From positions 1 through 24,323 of the forward strand of contig JAYMTF010001312.1 of assembly GCA_036897485.1 (NCBI GenBank): a stretch of 24,323 bases of DNA. Direction: 5' to 3'. The notes under the pieces are model-generated. The model was not told where the DNA came from, did no database searches, and saw nothing but the letters and a program-made list of their open reading frames with translations. Of this stretch, positions 11,993 to 21,527 are shown one piece after another (positions within the stretch are counted from its first letter, which is position 1; every line of letters starts with the position of its first letter). This DNA is from Pelargonium nanum. Its lineage: Eukaryota; Streptophyta; Magnoliopsida; Geraniales; Geraniaceae. Position numbers and translations under genes: made by a program.

Positions 11993-12273
11993 AGAGTTAA
12001 ATTTGAACAATATATAATTTGGAGATCAACTTAAAATATAAATTAAATTATGTATAAACAAATAAAAATAAACAACCGAGAAAAAGAATTTAATATTAAA
12101 ATTACTATATTACACACACAAAAAAAAATTGTTGTGTTTTTTATTTCCCAAACAAATTAGGATAAATTACAAAATTAACGGTCAACGAATATAAATCACT
12201 ATGGGCACGCCAACGACCCGTATTTGAACGGGTATATATCAGAACCCGACCCATTTTCTGGATCGGACTCGTC

Positions 12274-12283
12274 TTATATATAC
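12274..12283 (+). promoter_or_regulatory. TATA box of UBP6
   Basis: TTATATATAC lies about 106-115 bases upstream of the UBP6 ATG. This predicts transcription starting near 12305-12315 and a leader of about 80 bases. The predicted leader has no ATG before the UBP6 start at 12389. Confidence 0.6.
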
Positions 12284-12388
12284 AACACCGAGCTCGAAAT
12301 CTGGAGAAAAATCTGAAAGTATCGCCCTTTCTTCAAGCAAACACATCGTCGGAGCCAAAACCTCCATCTTTCAAGCTTCTCTGCAACC

Positions 12389-15300
12389 ATGCCCACAGGT
12401 CAGAGACCATTCTCCGAGTTTTCGCTTTTGTTCTTGTTCGTTAATTGAAGCTCGCACGAGAATTTTTGGTTATGTTTTGGATTTTTAATTTGTGCAGCAC
12501 TTAGAAGTTTGATTTTTTGGGGTTTGATTTGAGTATACGAGAGTTGGGTTATTGCTGATTTTTGATTTCCCATATGGGTTTTAGGGATTTGAGTGAATGG
12601 CTCAGAACAGTTAGCTTACTTGTTAATTGTTAGGTGTGTTTGTGTATAATTTAGAAAAAAGGTTCAAGTTAATCACTGAACTATACAGTTCGTGACATTT
12701 TAGCCAATTTAGTCCATAGGTTATTCGAACGAGCCATTTTAGTCCAAAAGATTTCAAAAATCGCTCTGTTTAAGGATATTCCATCAAATACACCGACGGA
12801 ATCTGTTAAATCTTGATGACGTATAATTTTTTAAAAATATGACTAAATAGGCTCGTTTGATAGTTGAAGGACTAAAATGGCACGAACCGGATATTTCAGG
12901 GACTAATTTGGATCTTTTTCCTATAACTTAATATGAGCTGCTATTTTTTGTGCTCAATTAACTTACTTGTTAATTGTTATATATGTTTTTGTGTGAAGTA
13001 TCAAGAGCTTGGTTATGGTAATGCTGTTTAATTTGTTTGGTTTGAGCACTATCGGGGCATATTGTTATGCTTAAATAGGTTTATAGGTGTTGCAAATTGT
13101 GCCTTTTTGCTCCTATCTTGCATTCCTGTCTCGGTGATTGTATTGAAATGCTTAGGTTATCGGCTGAATTGCGTAATTTGTTAGAGAACAGGGATAATGA
13201 GCTGGTAGTAGAATGGTAGTTACCACAGATCACTGTTTAGGTAGCGTTTCGTTTCAAATCGTGGAACACTTGCGTTCCAAAACATGAAATTTGGCATTCT
13301 GATTGATGTATGGTTCTATTCAACAAATAACAATAGTATTTTAATTGTGATTGAAAATATAAATAATAATACTCCTTGCGTCCCAAAATAATTATCCACT
13401 CTCTAAAACAATTGTCCTAAAAAAATTGTTCGTATTTTTTTATTTTGGTTAATTAGTTATGTATGTATTACCGACAATATCCTTAGAATAAGTTGGTTAG
13501 AATTTCTTGAGTTTGTTACCACAAGAGCACATAAAGTACGAGGAGAAAAACTAACTCACCTATAATCCTCATAAAAAGTTTAAAGTGGACAATTATTTTG
13601 TGATGGAGGGAGTAGCAAGTAGAGGTCCACATGTTATTATCCTACTTGTAAGCCTAGTACATATATATTGAAAGCTTTGGTTAACTTATATTTTATAAGA
13701 AATATTTTACAGAAAAGGGTTCCACGTTCCAGATAGATTTTTTTCTTTCCACGTAACAAAACGTTTCACAATCCATATAACTATCCGCCGTTTTTTAAAT
13801 GCTTTGTGTCTATAATTTTACGGATGAGCATCGGTTATATAAATGATTGATGAGTATTCAATGTGTTGGTGATTTTCTTGTGTTACATTGCATCCGTTGT
13901 TTCCTTGATTGTTTATGGCTCTAGTGGTTAGTTTTGACAACAAAGACTCTGTATTCTTTTCAGTGACTGTAAAATGGCAAAAGGAAGTGTTCCCGGCTGT
14001 GGAAATAGACACTAGCCAGCCACCTTACGTCTTCAAGTGCCAACTATATGATCTTACAGGAGTACCTCCTGAAAGGCAGAAAATTATGGTTAAGGGCGGT
14101 TTGTTGAAGGTAATTAGATGGTGTTTTCATCTTTCCAAGTTAAATTGACACTCAACTTGCCTAATGAATCCAACTTGCGGCACTATAGTTAATCTACCTT
14201 AAATCTAGACTTCTTGTAACACACATTTTACTTGAATTGGGAGTTGAATGCTAAACTGCGGTTTTTTTAAATAATACAGGATGATGCTGATTGGTCAAAA
14301 GTAGGAGTGAAAGAGGTGAATTATCTCTTCCAGTTATTTGTTGCTGTTTTTTTTTTTTTGTTTCTTTTTTCTTGGTACCAATCAATATGATGTTGAGTGC
14401 TCGGTCAATTTTGTTTTGTCCAGGGTCAAAAACTAATGATGATGGGAACCGCAGATGAGATTGTTAAGGCTCCAGAGAAGAGTCCTGTTTTTGTAGAAGA
14501 CCTCCCAGAAGAAGAACAAGCCGTTGCTGTGGTAAGTGCTCTCTACGTATACTATATATCATAGAAACCACAACACATTAATAATTACTACAATCTCTTC
14601 ATTCATATGAGATGAAAAGTGTCTTGATAAATTAAGGAGTTAGTTAGTGTTGTACATTTTCTCTTGTATCTCCATGATATGTGTTGTAACAAGTTCAAGA
14701 GATACTGACTAACTTATTATATAGTTACTATTAGTAATTTATGCATAACTAACTTCCTGAAAAAGAAAGAGGGTACTCATAATAGGACAATTATGCAAGA
14801 GAATCAGAACACACATAAAGTAAATTGGCTCTCAACAATCTGAATGAGTTCAATTTTAAGCTAATACTGTTTTTTCTATTTCCTATTAGGGTCATAGTGC
14901 TGGTCTATTTAATCTTGGGAATACCTGCTACATGAACTCGACAATACAATGCTTGCATTCAGTTCCGGAGTTGAAGTCTGCTTTAATTCAGTAAGTTATG
15001 TCATTTTGTGAAGAATATACGTTGGTTTATGATATGTAACAACTTATTGAACTCTTAAACTTTGATTAGGTATCCACATTCTGGAAGAAGCAATGATCTG
15101 GATCAATCTTCTCATATGTTGACCGTTGCTACACGTGATCTATTTAATGAGCTTGATAAAAATGTTAAGCCAGTGGCACCTATGCAGTTTTGGATGGTTT
15201 GTTCTGTGCTTTTACTATTTCTTGATTTTACGCACAATTTCTTTCGTGTTATGAAGTTGAACACAGATTCTATTGATTGATGAGAAAATTTTATCATGGA

Positions 15301-16818
15301 AAATGATAACATTTCATTCCTCACATGATATTCTTTTGTACAATGTCTTAGCCCTAGGCTTACTCAATCCGTTCTGTTGAATAAGTTCATGGAAGAATTA
15401 TAATGCCATTACGAGTCTTATCATATCTGTTTATCCTCTTTTTGGAACCAAATTTTGTATTCCAATATTGATGATTTTGTGCTATTTTCTAATGGCAACC
15501 TTCTCATTTCAAGAACATGGAAAATGAAAACATAGCATATTAATTTGTTTCATTGTCTTACAGCTGCTGCGGAAGAAGTATCCTCAATTTGGCCAGCTAC
15601 ATAATGGCGTCTTCATGCAACAGGTTTTTTATTCAATTTGCACCTTATCATAAGTTCATAACTGTATTGTGGGGCTTTGATGTGCTAAGCTTGTAGATTG
15701 ATCTTCACATTTAAAATGTATGACAGGACGCTGAAGAATGTTGGACACAACTTTTGTACACCCTGTCTCAATCTCTTAGGTCACCAGGGTCTAGGTACTT
15801 GACCTCTCATTTACTATTATAACGCAGAAATGTACTATGCACTTAATAATGCGTGTGATTGGGATTAGCTACGTAAAGCTTACATGCTAGGATATTGATC
15901 TCTCTCTTTCAACTTGTTGTGTTCTGTCTTCAGCATCTTCTAAATATTAATCATCTTATACTATGTTGACTTGCAGTGAAAACCCTGATACAATGAAGAC
16001 ACTTTTTGGTATCGACCTTGTTAGCAGGTACGACATATTCTCTCTTTACCATCCATTGTTTTGGTATAGACAACACCGTAAAAATTCTTTATCACCATGC
16101 ACAATTAACTATAGCTATTTTATATTAACAGGTAGAGCAAACAAGTTCATTTATAACCATTGTTTTGATATAGAAAACACCTACACAGAATATTTATATC
16201 ACCATTCACAATCTACTTTAGCTATTTATTTATCTTCTACTAATATGTGGTTTCCTGTTTCTAAATTTTATCCGTGACCTAGATTTGGGATTAGTATTTT
16301 TTTCTAGATTCTTCATTATCAATGTCATGTATTGGAAGTTCGATGCACTTTGTTAAATATTTTAGATATGACGGTGCAACAATGTGAAGAAGAGCATAGA
16401 GGAGATTGCTCTATGTTCATTAATTTCCAAACTTTATCTAATATTGATTTTGGTGGTGAGCCAGAGTTCATTGTCAAGAAAGTGGTGAAGAGAGCTCAGA
16501 GGCAGAATCAGTCTATTCGCTTAAATGCCACATATCGCATGAGGTGAATCATTTGCATGAAGGATTGAAGCATGTAAGTTTATTGCCATGAAGTGTAGGA
16601 TACATCGTTCTGCTTGCTTTACGTTGCGTGTGTGTGTATAGAGAGAGAGAGTCTCAACCAAAGAGTTAATGGTTGAGACTCAGTCACACTTAAAATCAAT
16701 TGGATCGGATAGGGCGCTCCACACCTAGAAATTCATTGGGACGGGTATGGATAATAATGAATGAGAGGTCATTGTTTCATTGGCTTGGTTGAGTCACGAC
16801 CATTAACTCTTTAGCTGA

Positions 16819-16857
<39 letters not shown>

Positions 16858-19800
16858 ATATATATATATATATATATTAGTGTACGATTTCATTATACAT
16901 TTGCTCTTTGCTTAGCCTCTTGTTTACTTTACTTTTTTTAATCACTTCAATGCACTCTTTGGATATTAAGCAACAATTTCCGTTGATGCTTGTGGACTAA
17001 TAATCTTGAAAAAGTGAGCTATCAGAAGCTTTGGTTTGCGAATCAGCAATGGCTCTATGGTTTGGCTTCCAAGTGCGACAAAAAAGAGTAGAGGACTACC
17101 ATTATTATTGACCAGAAAGAAACATGAAATTTACTTGAGAAGCTAATTGCTTGACCGCATAATGATGTTATTAATATATCATTATTTTGTCTATAAACTA
17201 TCGATGGACCTGGCTTCTTTGCTCTTGGCAATTTCTTTACTGCTTGTCACTGATGGAGAGGATAGAATTATCCAGGCTTTTTGAAATGCATTGCAAGAAT
17301 GAGCTTATCCCATACATGCTCAAATAACTTATAAGATGATTATGATTTTTTTTTTGTTACCTCGGAATTTCGTAAAAGTTATCAAATACTGAGTAGTTTT
17401 GTTGATTTATGCAGGGCTTGAAATCAGAATTAGAAAAGGCTTCTCCTTCCTTGGGGCGTAGTGCAATTTACTTGAAAGAATCTCGAATCAATGGCTTGCC
17501 AAGGGGACAAATGGCACTTTATTCCTCATATCTTTTATATGTTCAATTATTATTCTCTCACAGACCACTCCCTTCAAAATTGTAACTTGTCGGGTGATCT
17601 TCTTAAGGAGTTTTTTTTTTTTTGAAGATACTTGACCGTTCAGTTTGTCCGCTTTTTTTGGAAGAGGGAGTCAAATCAGAAGGCCAAAATTTTACGGGTA
17701 ATGATAGCTTTCTGGCATATTTCTCTCCTCGCTAATTTACGTTTTGGCTTGGGGTTAGTAGCACAAATCTGTAAGAAATCACGAGCTGAGTGTGGGCAGC
17801 CCGACCCGATCCAGACATATTTCCCAGGAAAAACCCAACCTGAAAATTAATTGGATCTATTTTATGTTACCGAACCCGGGTTCGGGTCCAAATTGCCAGC
17901 TTGTTTCATGCAAATGCACTATACATTAATCTCCATGCCAAGTGTTTTATTACTTGAAAATTGTTTAAAATGTGTTTGTACTTTTCAGAAAGTGGATTAT
18001 CCACTACAGTTGGATATTTATGATCTCTGTTCAGATGATCTTCGCAAAAGATTGGACGCTCCTCGCAAGGTACTTGCATTTTTCGTTCGATAATCCTATT
18101 TTCTTCCAAAATTGTTACCAATGTTAATTTTCCATGTGCAAATATTAGATGCTGAGGGATATCGAAGGAAAAAAATTTGGTTTAAAGTCCGATGATAAGA
18201 GCTCAGGTTCCAAAGACTCTGACGTAAAGATGACAGAAGCCGAGGTGAGTAGACGATTAAGCTATATGCATGCAGATAAGCACAAATCCTTTTGTGAATA
18301 TGTCCGATATATATGAAATCTTTTTATATACTTGTAGGGATCATCAAATGGGAGCGGAGAATCATCCACCACTACAACTAAAGAAGAAGGTAGCAATTTG
18401 AACTTGACTCCAACCCAGAGCCCAACTAGTATATCGAGTGATCTCAAACTTTATACTCTTTCAGTGTGAAACTCTTCAAAACATCCCCCTCACGTACATG
18501 CCTAACAACAAAACGCGCTATCCACGTTAGAGCTGGCAAATTTAGGTTCGGGTTGTTGAACCCCAACCCAACTCTAAACTAGTTTCGGGTTATGATCAGG
18601 TTTTGGGTTTTAAGCATAGAATACACTGAATTTCATGGGTTCACCCGACCCGAAAGTTGTTAGGGTCGGATGTCAGGTACTTGCGGGTTTGGGGCCAAAT
18701 TGCCAGCTGTAATGCCCGTAGACCAATAGTTAATTGGGAGGCTACACAAATTTGTTGCTAGGCTCACACAAAACAGTTTTGATACTATGTTAAACTTGTC
18801 TCCAATTCAAAAGCTTAATATATTAGGCGGTCAGTTCAACTATTATATCAAGTGGTCTCAAACTTTATGTTATTTCAATGCGATATACTTCAACAGTAGT
18901 ATCTGCGCAGTATTCGCTTGGTTTTTTGTAAATATTTGCGCACATTATACAACTTCTATATATAATATATATGTGCTTACCTTGTCTTTCGTATTCCGTG
19001 TTTCTGATTGTTTACGCTGTTCCTCAGGCACTACGTCCGACAAGGAAACACAGTTGACCGGAGTTTACGATTTAGTTGCTGTGCTGACACACAAGGGTAG
19101 GAGTGCTGACTCCGGACATTATGTTGCGTGGGTCAAACAAGAAAATGGTTAGTTCTTCGCAGCAATCTTGTTATCATTTGGTTTTCATGCATAATGAGCT
19201 CTGATGGGTACTCGATTTTGCTCACAGGAAAATGGATTGAGTTTGATGACGATAATCCCATCCCACAACGAGAGGAGGATATTACAAAACTGTCCGGAGG
19301 AGGTAAGTTCACGCGACTTTATAGTTTTAAAGTAGTTGATTAAGAAAATGTTTACCATGATTTAAGCCTTTTAAATGATGACCTCTACCTCTATGTTCTC
19401 AACAACCCATCTTGAGACAGAGTGAGTAATATATTATTTAAAAACGGAGTGGCATCGAAAAACGGAACAATTTGGTGCTCGCTTTGTTGCTAGTCCTAGT
19501 AGACTAGCTTCTCATTCACAGCAACAATAACAAAACACGTATTGATTGGTTTTTATGTACATTTTTGTCTCTTATAATCAACCATGCTAACATCATATCA
19601 CATGAACGACAACTTCAAGTCCATGATCGGTTGTCTCCATGTTCCCGGCCTATCACTCTCAACACATGTCCAAGAACATGAGGTGGTCTTTTTTCGGATA
19701 TTCGTTTCTTATTGGTAATGTTCTTCGTCTAATTTTACTTTCAGGTGATTGGCATATGGCGTACATTTGCATGTACAAGGCCCGCAGCGTCCCCATGTGA
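12389..19800 (+). CDS. UBP6: Ubiquitin carboxyl-terminal hydrolase 6/7 (UBL + USP), 18 exons, 484 aa
   Basis: Exons: 12389-12398, 13964-14109, 14280-14315, 14424-14531, 14890-14990, 15070-15196, 15564-15623, 15727-15794, 15977-16027, 16465-16573, 17415-17503, 17628-17697, 17989-18069, 18149-18244, 18338-18389, 19028-19147, 19228-19302, 19745-19800 (1455 nt with stop, all in phase). Residues 1-75 form a ubiquitin-like domain (MPTVTVKWQKEVF ... PPERQKIMVKGG). The Cys box GLFNLGNTCYMNS carries Cys113. The His box GHYVAWV carries His432, with DDDN at 448-451 and the C-terminal SGGGDWHMAYICMYKAR. This is the plant orthologue group of yeast Ubp6 and human USP14, which sit on the 26S proteasome and recycle ubiquitin from substrates; Arabidopsis UBP6 has 482 residues and is reported to bind calmodulin. 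The catalytic residues are intact. The first exon is only 10 nt, before a 1565-base intron. One oddity is the intron 17504-17627, which starts GG, not GT. UBP6 versus UBP7 cannot be decided, because that duplication is Brassicaceae-specific. Confidence 0.93.
12654..12921. mobile_element. Mutator-type MITE in UBP6 intron 1
   Basis: A 268-base element has about 50-base terminal inverted repeats. The left end reads GAAAAAAGGTTCAAGTTAAT and the right end, reverse-complemented, reads GGAAAAAGATCCAAATTAGT. Both continue to a shared (C/A)GTTCGTG(A/C)CATTTTAG. It is flanked by 9-base near-identical duplications, TATAATTTA (12645-12653) and TATAACTTA (12922-12930), one mismatch apart. Long TIRs with a 9-base target duplication fit the Mutator-like superfamily. 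It has no coding capacity. Confidence 0.75.
13372..13612. mobile_element. Stowaway MITE (Tc1/mariner type) in UBP6 intron 1
   Basis: A 241-base element starts CTCCTTGCGTCCCAAAATAA and ends ATTATTTTGTGATGGAGGGAG. It is bounded by the TA dinucleotides at 13370-13371 and 13613-13614. The consensus Stowaway end CTCCCTCCGTCCC is plainly visible, with two or three changes on the left side. The interior is AT-rich and non-coding. Confidence 0.85.
16641..16853. mobile_element. MITE-like inverted-repeat element in UBP6 intron 10
   Basis: The left arm (16641-16684) contains GAGAGAGTCTCAACCAAAG, then AGTTAATGGTTGAGAC. The right arm (16788-16853), reverse-complemented, contains GAGAGAAATCTCAGCTAAAG, then AGTTAATGGTCGTGAC. 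The arms are about 80% alike over 40 bases and enclose about 100 bases. The outer edges merge into (GA)n on one side and (TC)n(TA)n on the other, so the target duplication and exact ends cannot be fixed. The transcript could fold into a long hairpin. Confidence 0.6.
16825..16877. repeat. (TC)n(TA)n microsatellite
   Basis: About 14 TC units are followed by TGTA and roughly ten TA units, at the right end of the inverted-repeat element in UBP6 intron 10. It likely grew from the element's CT-rich terminus. Confidence 0.9.
17504..17627 (+). other. UBP6 intron 11 with a non-canonical GG donor
   Basis: Exon 11 reads ...GGC TTG CCA AG and exon 12 starts A TAC TTG ACC GTT. Together they give the family-conserved Gly-Leu-Pro-Arg-Tyr-Leu-Thr-Val. 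The intron's first bases are GGGACA where GTGACA or GTAAGT would be expected, while the acceptor (T-run, then GAAG) is normal. No GT or suitable GC donor near 17503 keeps the frame. Read-through stops about 29 codons after the junction codon, at the TAA of TTGTAA near 17580. One base change or an assembly error explains it. Confidence 0.7.
17785..17903 (-). mobile_element. hAT-MITE-like copy in UBP6 intron 12
   Basis: The right end GGGTTCGGGTCCAAATTGCCAGCT is the same terminus as that of the 18528-18711 element. The left part begins near GAGCTGAGTGTGGGCAGCCC, which may be a diverged inverted terminus. The interior carries CCCGACCCG and AACCCAACC segments. I could not find a target duplication. 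Confidence 0.45.
18390..19027 (+). other. UBP6 intron 15 (638 bases)
   Basis: It starts GTAGCA after the second base-phase of ...AAAGAAGAAG and ends CTCAG before GCACTACG. It holds the hAT-type MITE at 18528-18711. The remaining 18712-19027 is AT-rich with no gene. Phrases near 18421 and 18841 (ATCAAGTGGTCTCAAACTTTATG-like) recur on both sides of the MITE. Confidence 0.85.
18528..18711. mobile_element. hAT-type MITE in UBP6 intron 15 (best copy of its family)
   Basis: A 184-base element has inverted ends TAGAGCTGGCAAATTT and, reverse-complemented from the right, TACAGCTGGCAATTTGG. It is flanked by degenerate 8-base duplications, ATCCACGT (18520-18527) and ATGCCCGT (18712-18719), matching at 6 of 8. 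Eight-base duplications and short T/CA-G termini fit hAT. The inside repeats GGGTTCGGG/ACCCGACCC motifs. Similar ends occur near 2297, 3108, 11992 and 17903. Confidence 0.6.
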
Positions 19801-20561
19801 TTATTCTTTTGATTTTTTCGAACCCATAGACTTCCATAGCAGATAAAAAATTGTGAAATGGCGCGTAGATGCTTGCAGAACTGTACGTGTTTGGTGTAAC
19901 GATGAACATTATATGTCGCCCTAAACATGGTTCGAGAAGTTTTTAATTTCACTATTAGGGCATGTCTTAAGTTATTTAATTATATGATAATGTTTCTAGA
20001 GGATTGATGATGAACATTTAAATTTTATTTGAATTGTTGTTAGGTCTATGGAATTGGTTGTGTCATACATTATTTGAAGTATACTTTTAATGTGTTTTTT
20101 ATTTTAATATTATGTATTAGCTAAAGTGTAATTAGTTACTATTATCTTAGAGTAAATGTTAAATTTGTCATCGTTTTGGTGATACGTTAGCGAAAAATAA
20201 TGCAAACAAACCAAACGAGGTTAAATTGGACGGTTTGGACTGTAAGCTCAATGTTAAAACAAAATATACGAGTTAAGTGTGTATATAGTTCATAATCGAA
20301 ACATATGTAGTTCGATTTGAGTGTACGTACAATTCACAATCCAAACATTATTTATGTTAAATATATTATGTGGACAATTTTGTTTGGTTTATGAGCGATT
20401 CGATTGTGTTGGATATTGCTCAATTGAAGTTTATGTTATTAGAGATAAACAATTGTGTATTTGTGTTTTATCTATCAACATTACTTAAAAATTTTAATTA
20501 AAGATATGTAACTATTATTAGTAAACATGTAATTTCATTATTGTGACATATAATTTAAAGA
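19801..20561. other. Intergenic region after UBP6
   Basis: The first 150-200 bases are presumably the UBP6 3' UTR. The remainder is AT-rich. A stretch around 20200-20300 with CAAACCAAACGAGG and GGACGGTTTGG has the look of an old repeat remnant, but I could not define its ends. No open frame here resembles a protein. Confidence 0.5.
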
Positions 20562-20844
20562 TCTGCGACCCAAGGGTAGTGCCCCAGTTGGCAACACATG
20601 CTGCGTGAGTGGAAATATCGCTTGCGTTCGATCCCCGCTCTGCCGTTCAACACACTCATGGGGAGAGGTGAAAGTTTTAACTGTGAACAAAACTCGAATG
20701 AGTATTAGTCTGAGTGTGTTAAAACAGCTTAAAGATGTCAACCGCGAGTGTGCGGGTCCGCTTCGGAACCCCATGGTATAAACCGAAAAAAGATCTCCAC
20801 AAAAATCTTCTCTATACATAAAATAAAAATAAAAATAAAAAATA
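20562..20844 (+). mobile_element. tRNA-derived SINE, near full length
   Basis: It has RNA polymerase III internal promoter boxes: an A-box-like TAGTGCCCCAGTTGG (20577-20591) and a B box GTTCGATCCCC (20626-20636), spaced as in a tRNA. A body of about 180 bases follows, then an A-rich (AAAAT)n tail at 20820-20844. The body segment from about 20690 to 20795 is repeated in reverse at 23312-23430. This structure is diagnostic of a tRNA-headed SINE. The 5' limit is approximate, and a clean target duplication was not found. Confidence 0.75.
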
Positions 20845-21029
20845 TTGCACAATATTGTCGAAGATTTTGGCATGTAAGGTGGATTTTGCATATTATTTGG
20901 TTTTTATTCCAAATAAATAGGAAATTTAAGATTTAGATATTCTAATTGTTTACTTATCTTTTTTGCCCTATTTATTGGGCCATTTGGGTGTTTCAAAAAA
21001 TAACAATTTTCGAGTTTTAATTTTTAGGG

Positions 21030-21522
21030 TTAGGGCTAGTAGGAGGAAATAGCTTCTGCATCTTCTTTTCTCAAGGTAATTTTCACGATTTCTCTTCATG
21101 TTTATTAATTTGCTATATTTCATTGTAAAATTGCAACAATACAGTACTATTTTGATTGATTAACTAAACAATTTAGTGTTCTCATAAAACAAGTTTCTTT
21201 CACTTTTATTAGGTAGGAAAAAGAACTAAAGTCATTTAAAATTTACTGTTTTTGAGAGATATATAGTAGGAGATCGATTTTTTCATGCGAGTTCGAGTAC
21301 GTGTTTTCTCGTGTATATTGTCTTTTAGAGAAGAAGTTTGTATTGGGGAACACTTCAATGAACAGAAAGAATTTACGAAAAATGTTTCAATGTTTGTTGA
21401 TATCATTCTCAATATTTATCTACACTTTTTTAAAGTTCATCTAGATAGTTACATAATTAGTTTATACGATTTCTAATGTTTCTTGTACATTTGGTCACTA
21501 ATTTCGATCAACTTTCATTAAG
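21030..21522 (+). other. Probable leader exon and 5' UTR intron of the F-box gene
   Basis: A purine/pyrimidine leader (about 21030-21075, ending TTTTCTCAAG) is followed by a good donor, GTAATTTTC, at 21076. An acceptor, TTTCATTAAG, ends at 21522, five bases before the ATG at 21528. This gives an intron of 447 bases with no coding content. The open frame at 21285-21476 inside it resembles nothing known. Inferred from splice signals only. Confidence 0.4.
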
Positions 21523-21527
21523 GCACA

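Larger units (their letters stand above)
11059..12388. promoter_or_regulatory. Divergent upstream region between the ELL-like gene and UBP6
   Basis: The two start codons face apart, 1330 bases from each other. The ELL-like leader (minus strand, about 11059-11150) is a pyrimidine-rich TTTCTCTCTC-type tract without upstream ATGs. The middle, 11200-12200, is AT-rich and contains one MITE-like remnant. On the UBP6 side there are a TATA box and a pyrimidine-containing leader. Whether the region works as a true bidirectional promoter is not visible; it is long for a shared core. Confidence 0.5.
16574..17414 (+). other. UBP6 intron 10 (841 bases)
   Basis: It starts GTAAGT after His codon 272 and ends in GCAG before GGCTTG. 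It contains the inverted-repeat element at 16641-16853 and a (TC)n(TA)n microsatellite. From about 16880 to 17414 I see only AT-rich intronic sequence. Confidence 0.85.

Noticed and set aside
14561..14880. Possible solo LTR or inverted repeat (GGAGTTAGTTAG ... CTAACTTCC) in UBP6 intron 4
   Set aside because: Only about 12 bases match, and no target duplication or polypurine/primer-binding features are present.
16332..16547. 71-codon open frame MEVRCTLLNILDMTVQQ ... as a UBP6 exon or separate gene
   Set aside because: Only its last part overlaps exon 10 and in the wrong frame. Acceptor CCAG at 16464 followed by A GTT CAT TGT gives the conserved Arg-Val-His-Cys-Gln-Glu-Ser-Gly, so 16332-16464 is intron.
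17541..17627. GT at 17541 as the true UBP6 intron 11 donor
   Set aside because: It would add a non-conserved segment after Leu-Pro-Arg and put the downstream exon out of frame, losing the catalytic His.
18787..19152. 121-codon open frame beginning MLNLSPIQKLN as an independent gene
   Set aside because: Its 3' third is UBP6 exon 16; the upstream part is intron 15 ending at a normal CTCAG acceptor.
20577..20640. Functional tRNA gene
   Set aside because: A and B boxes are present, but the arms do not pair as an acceptor stem and the body and A-rich tail are those of a SINE.
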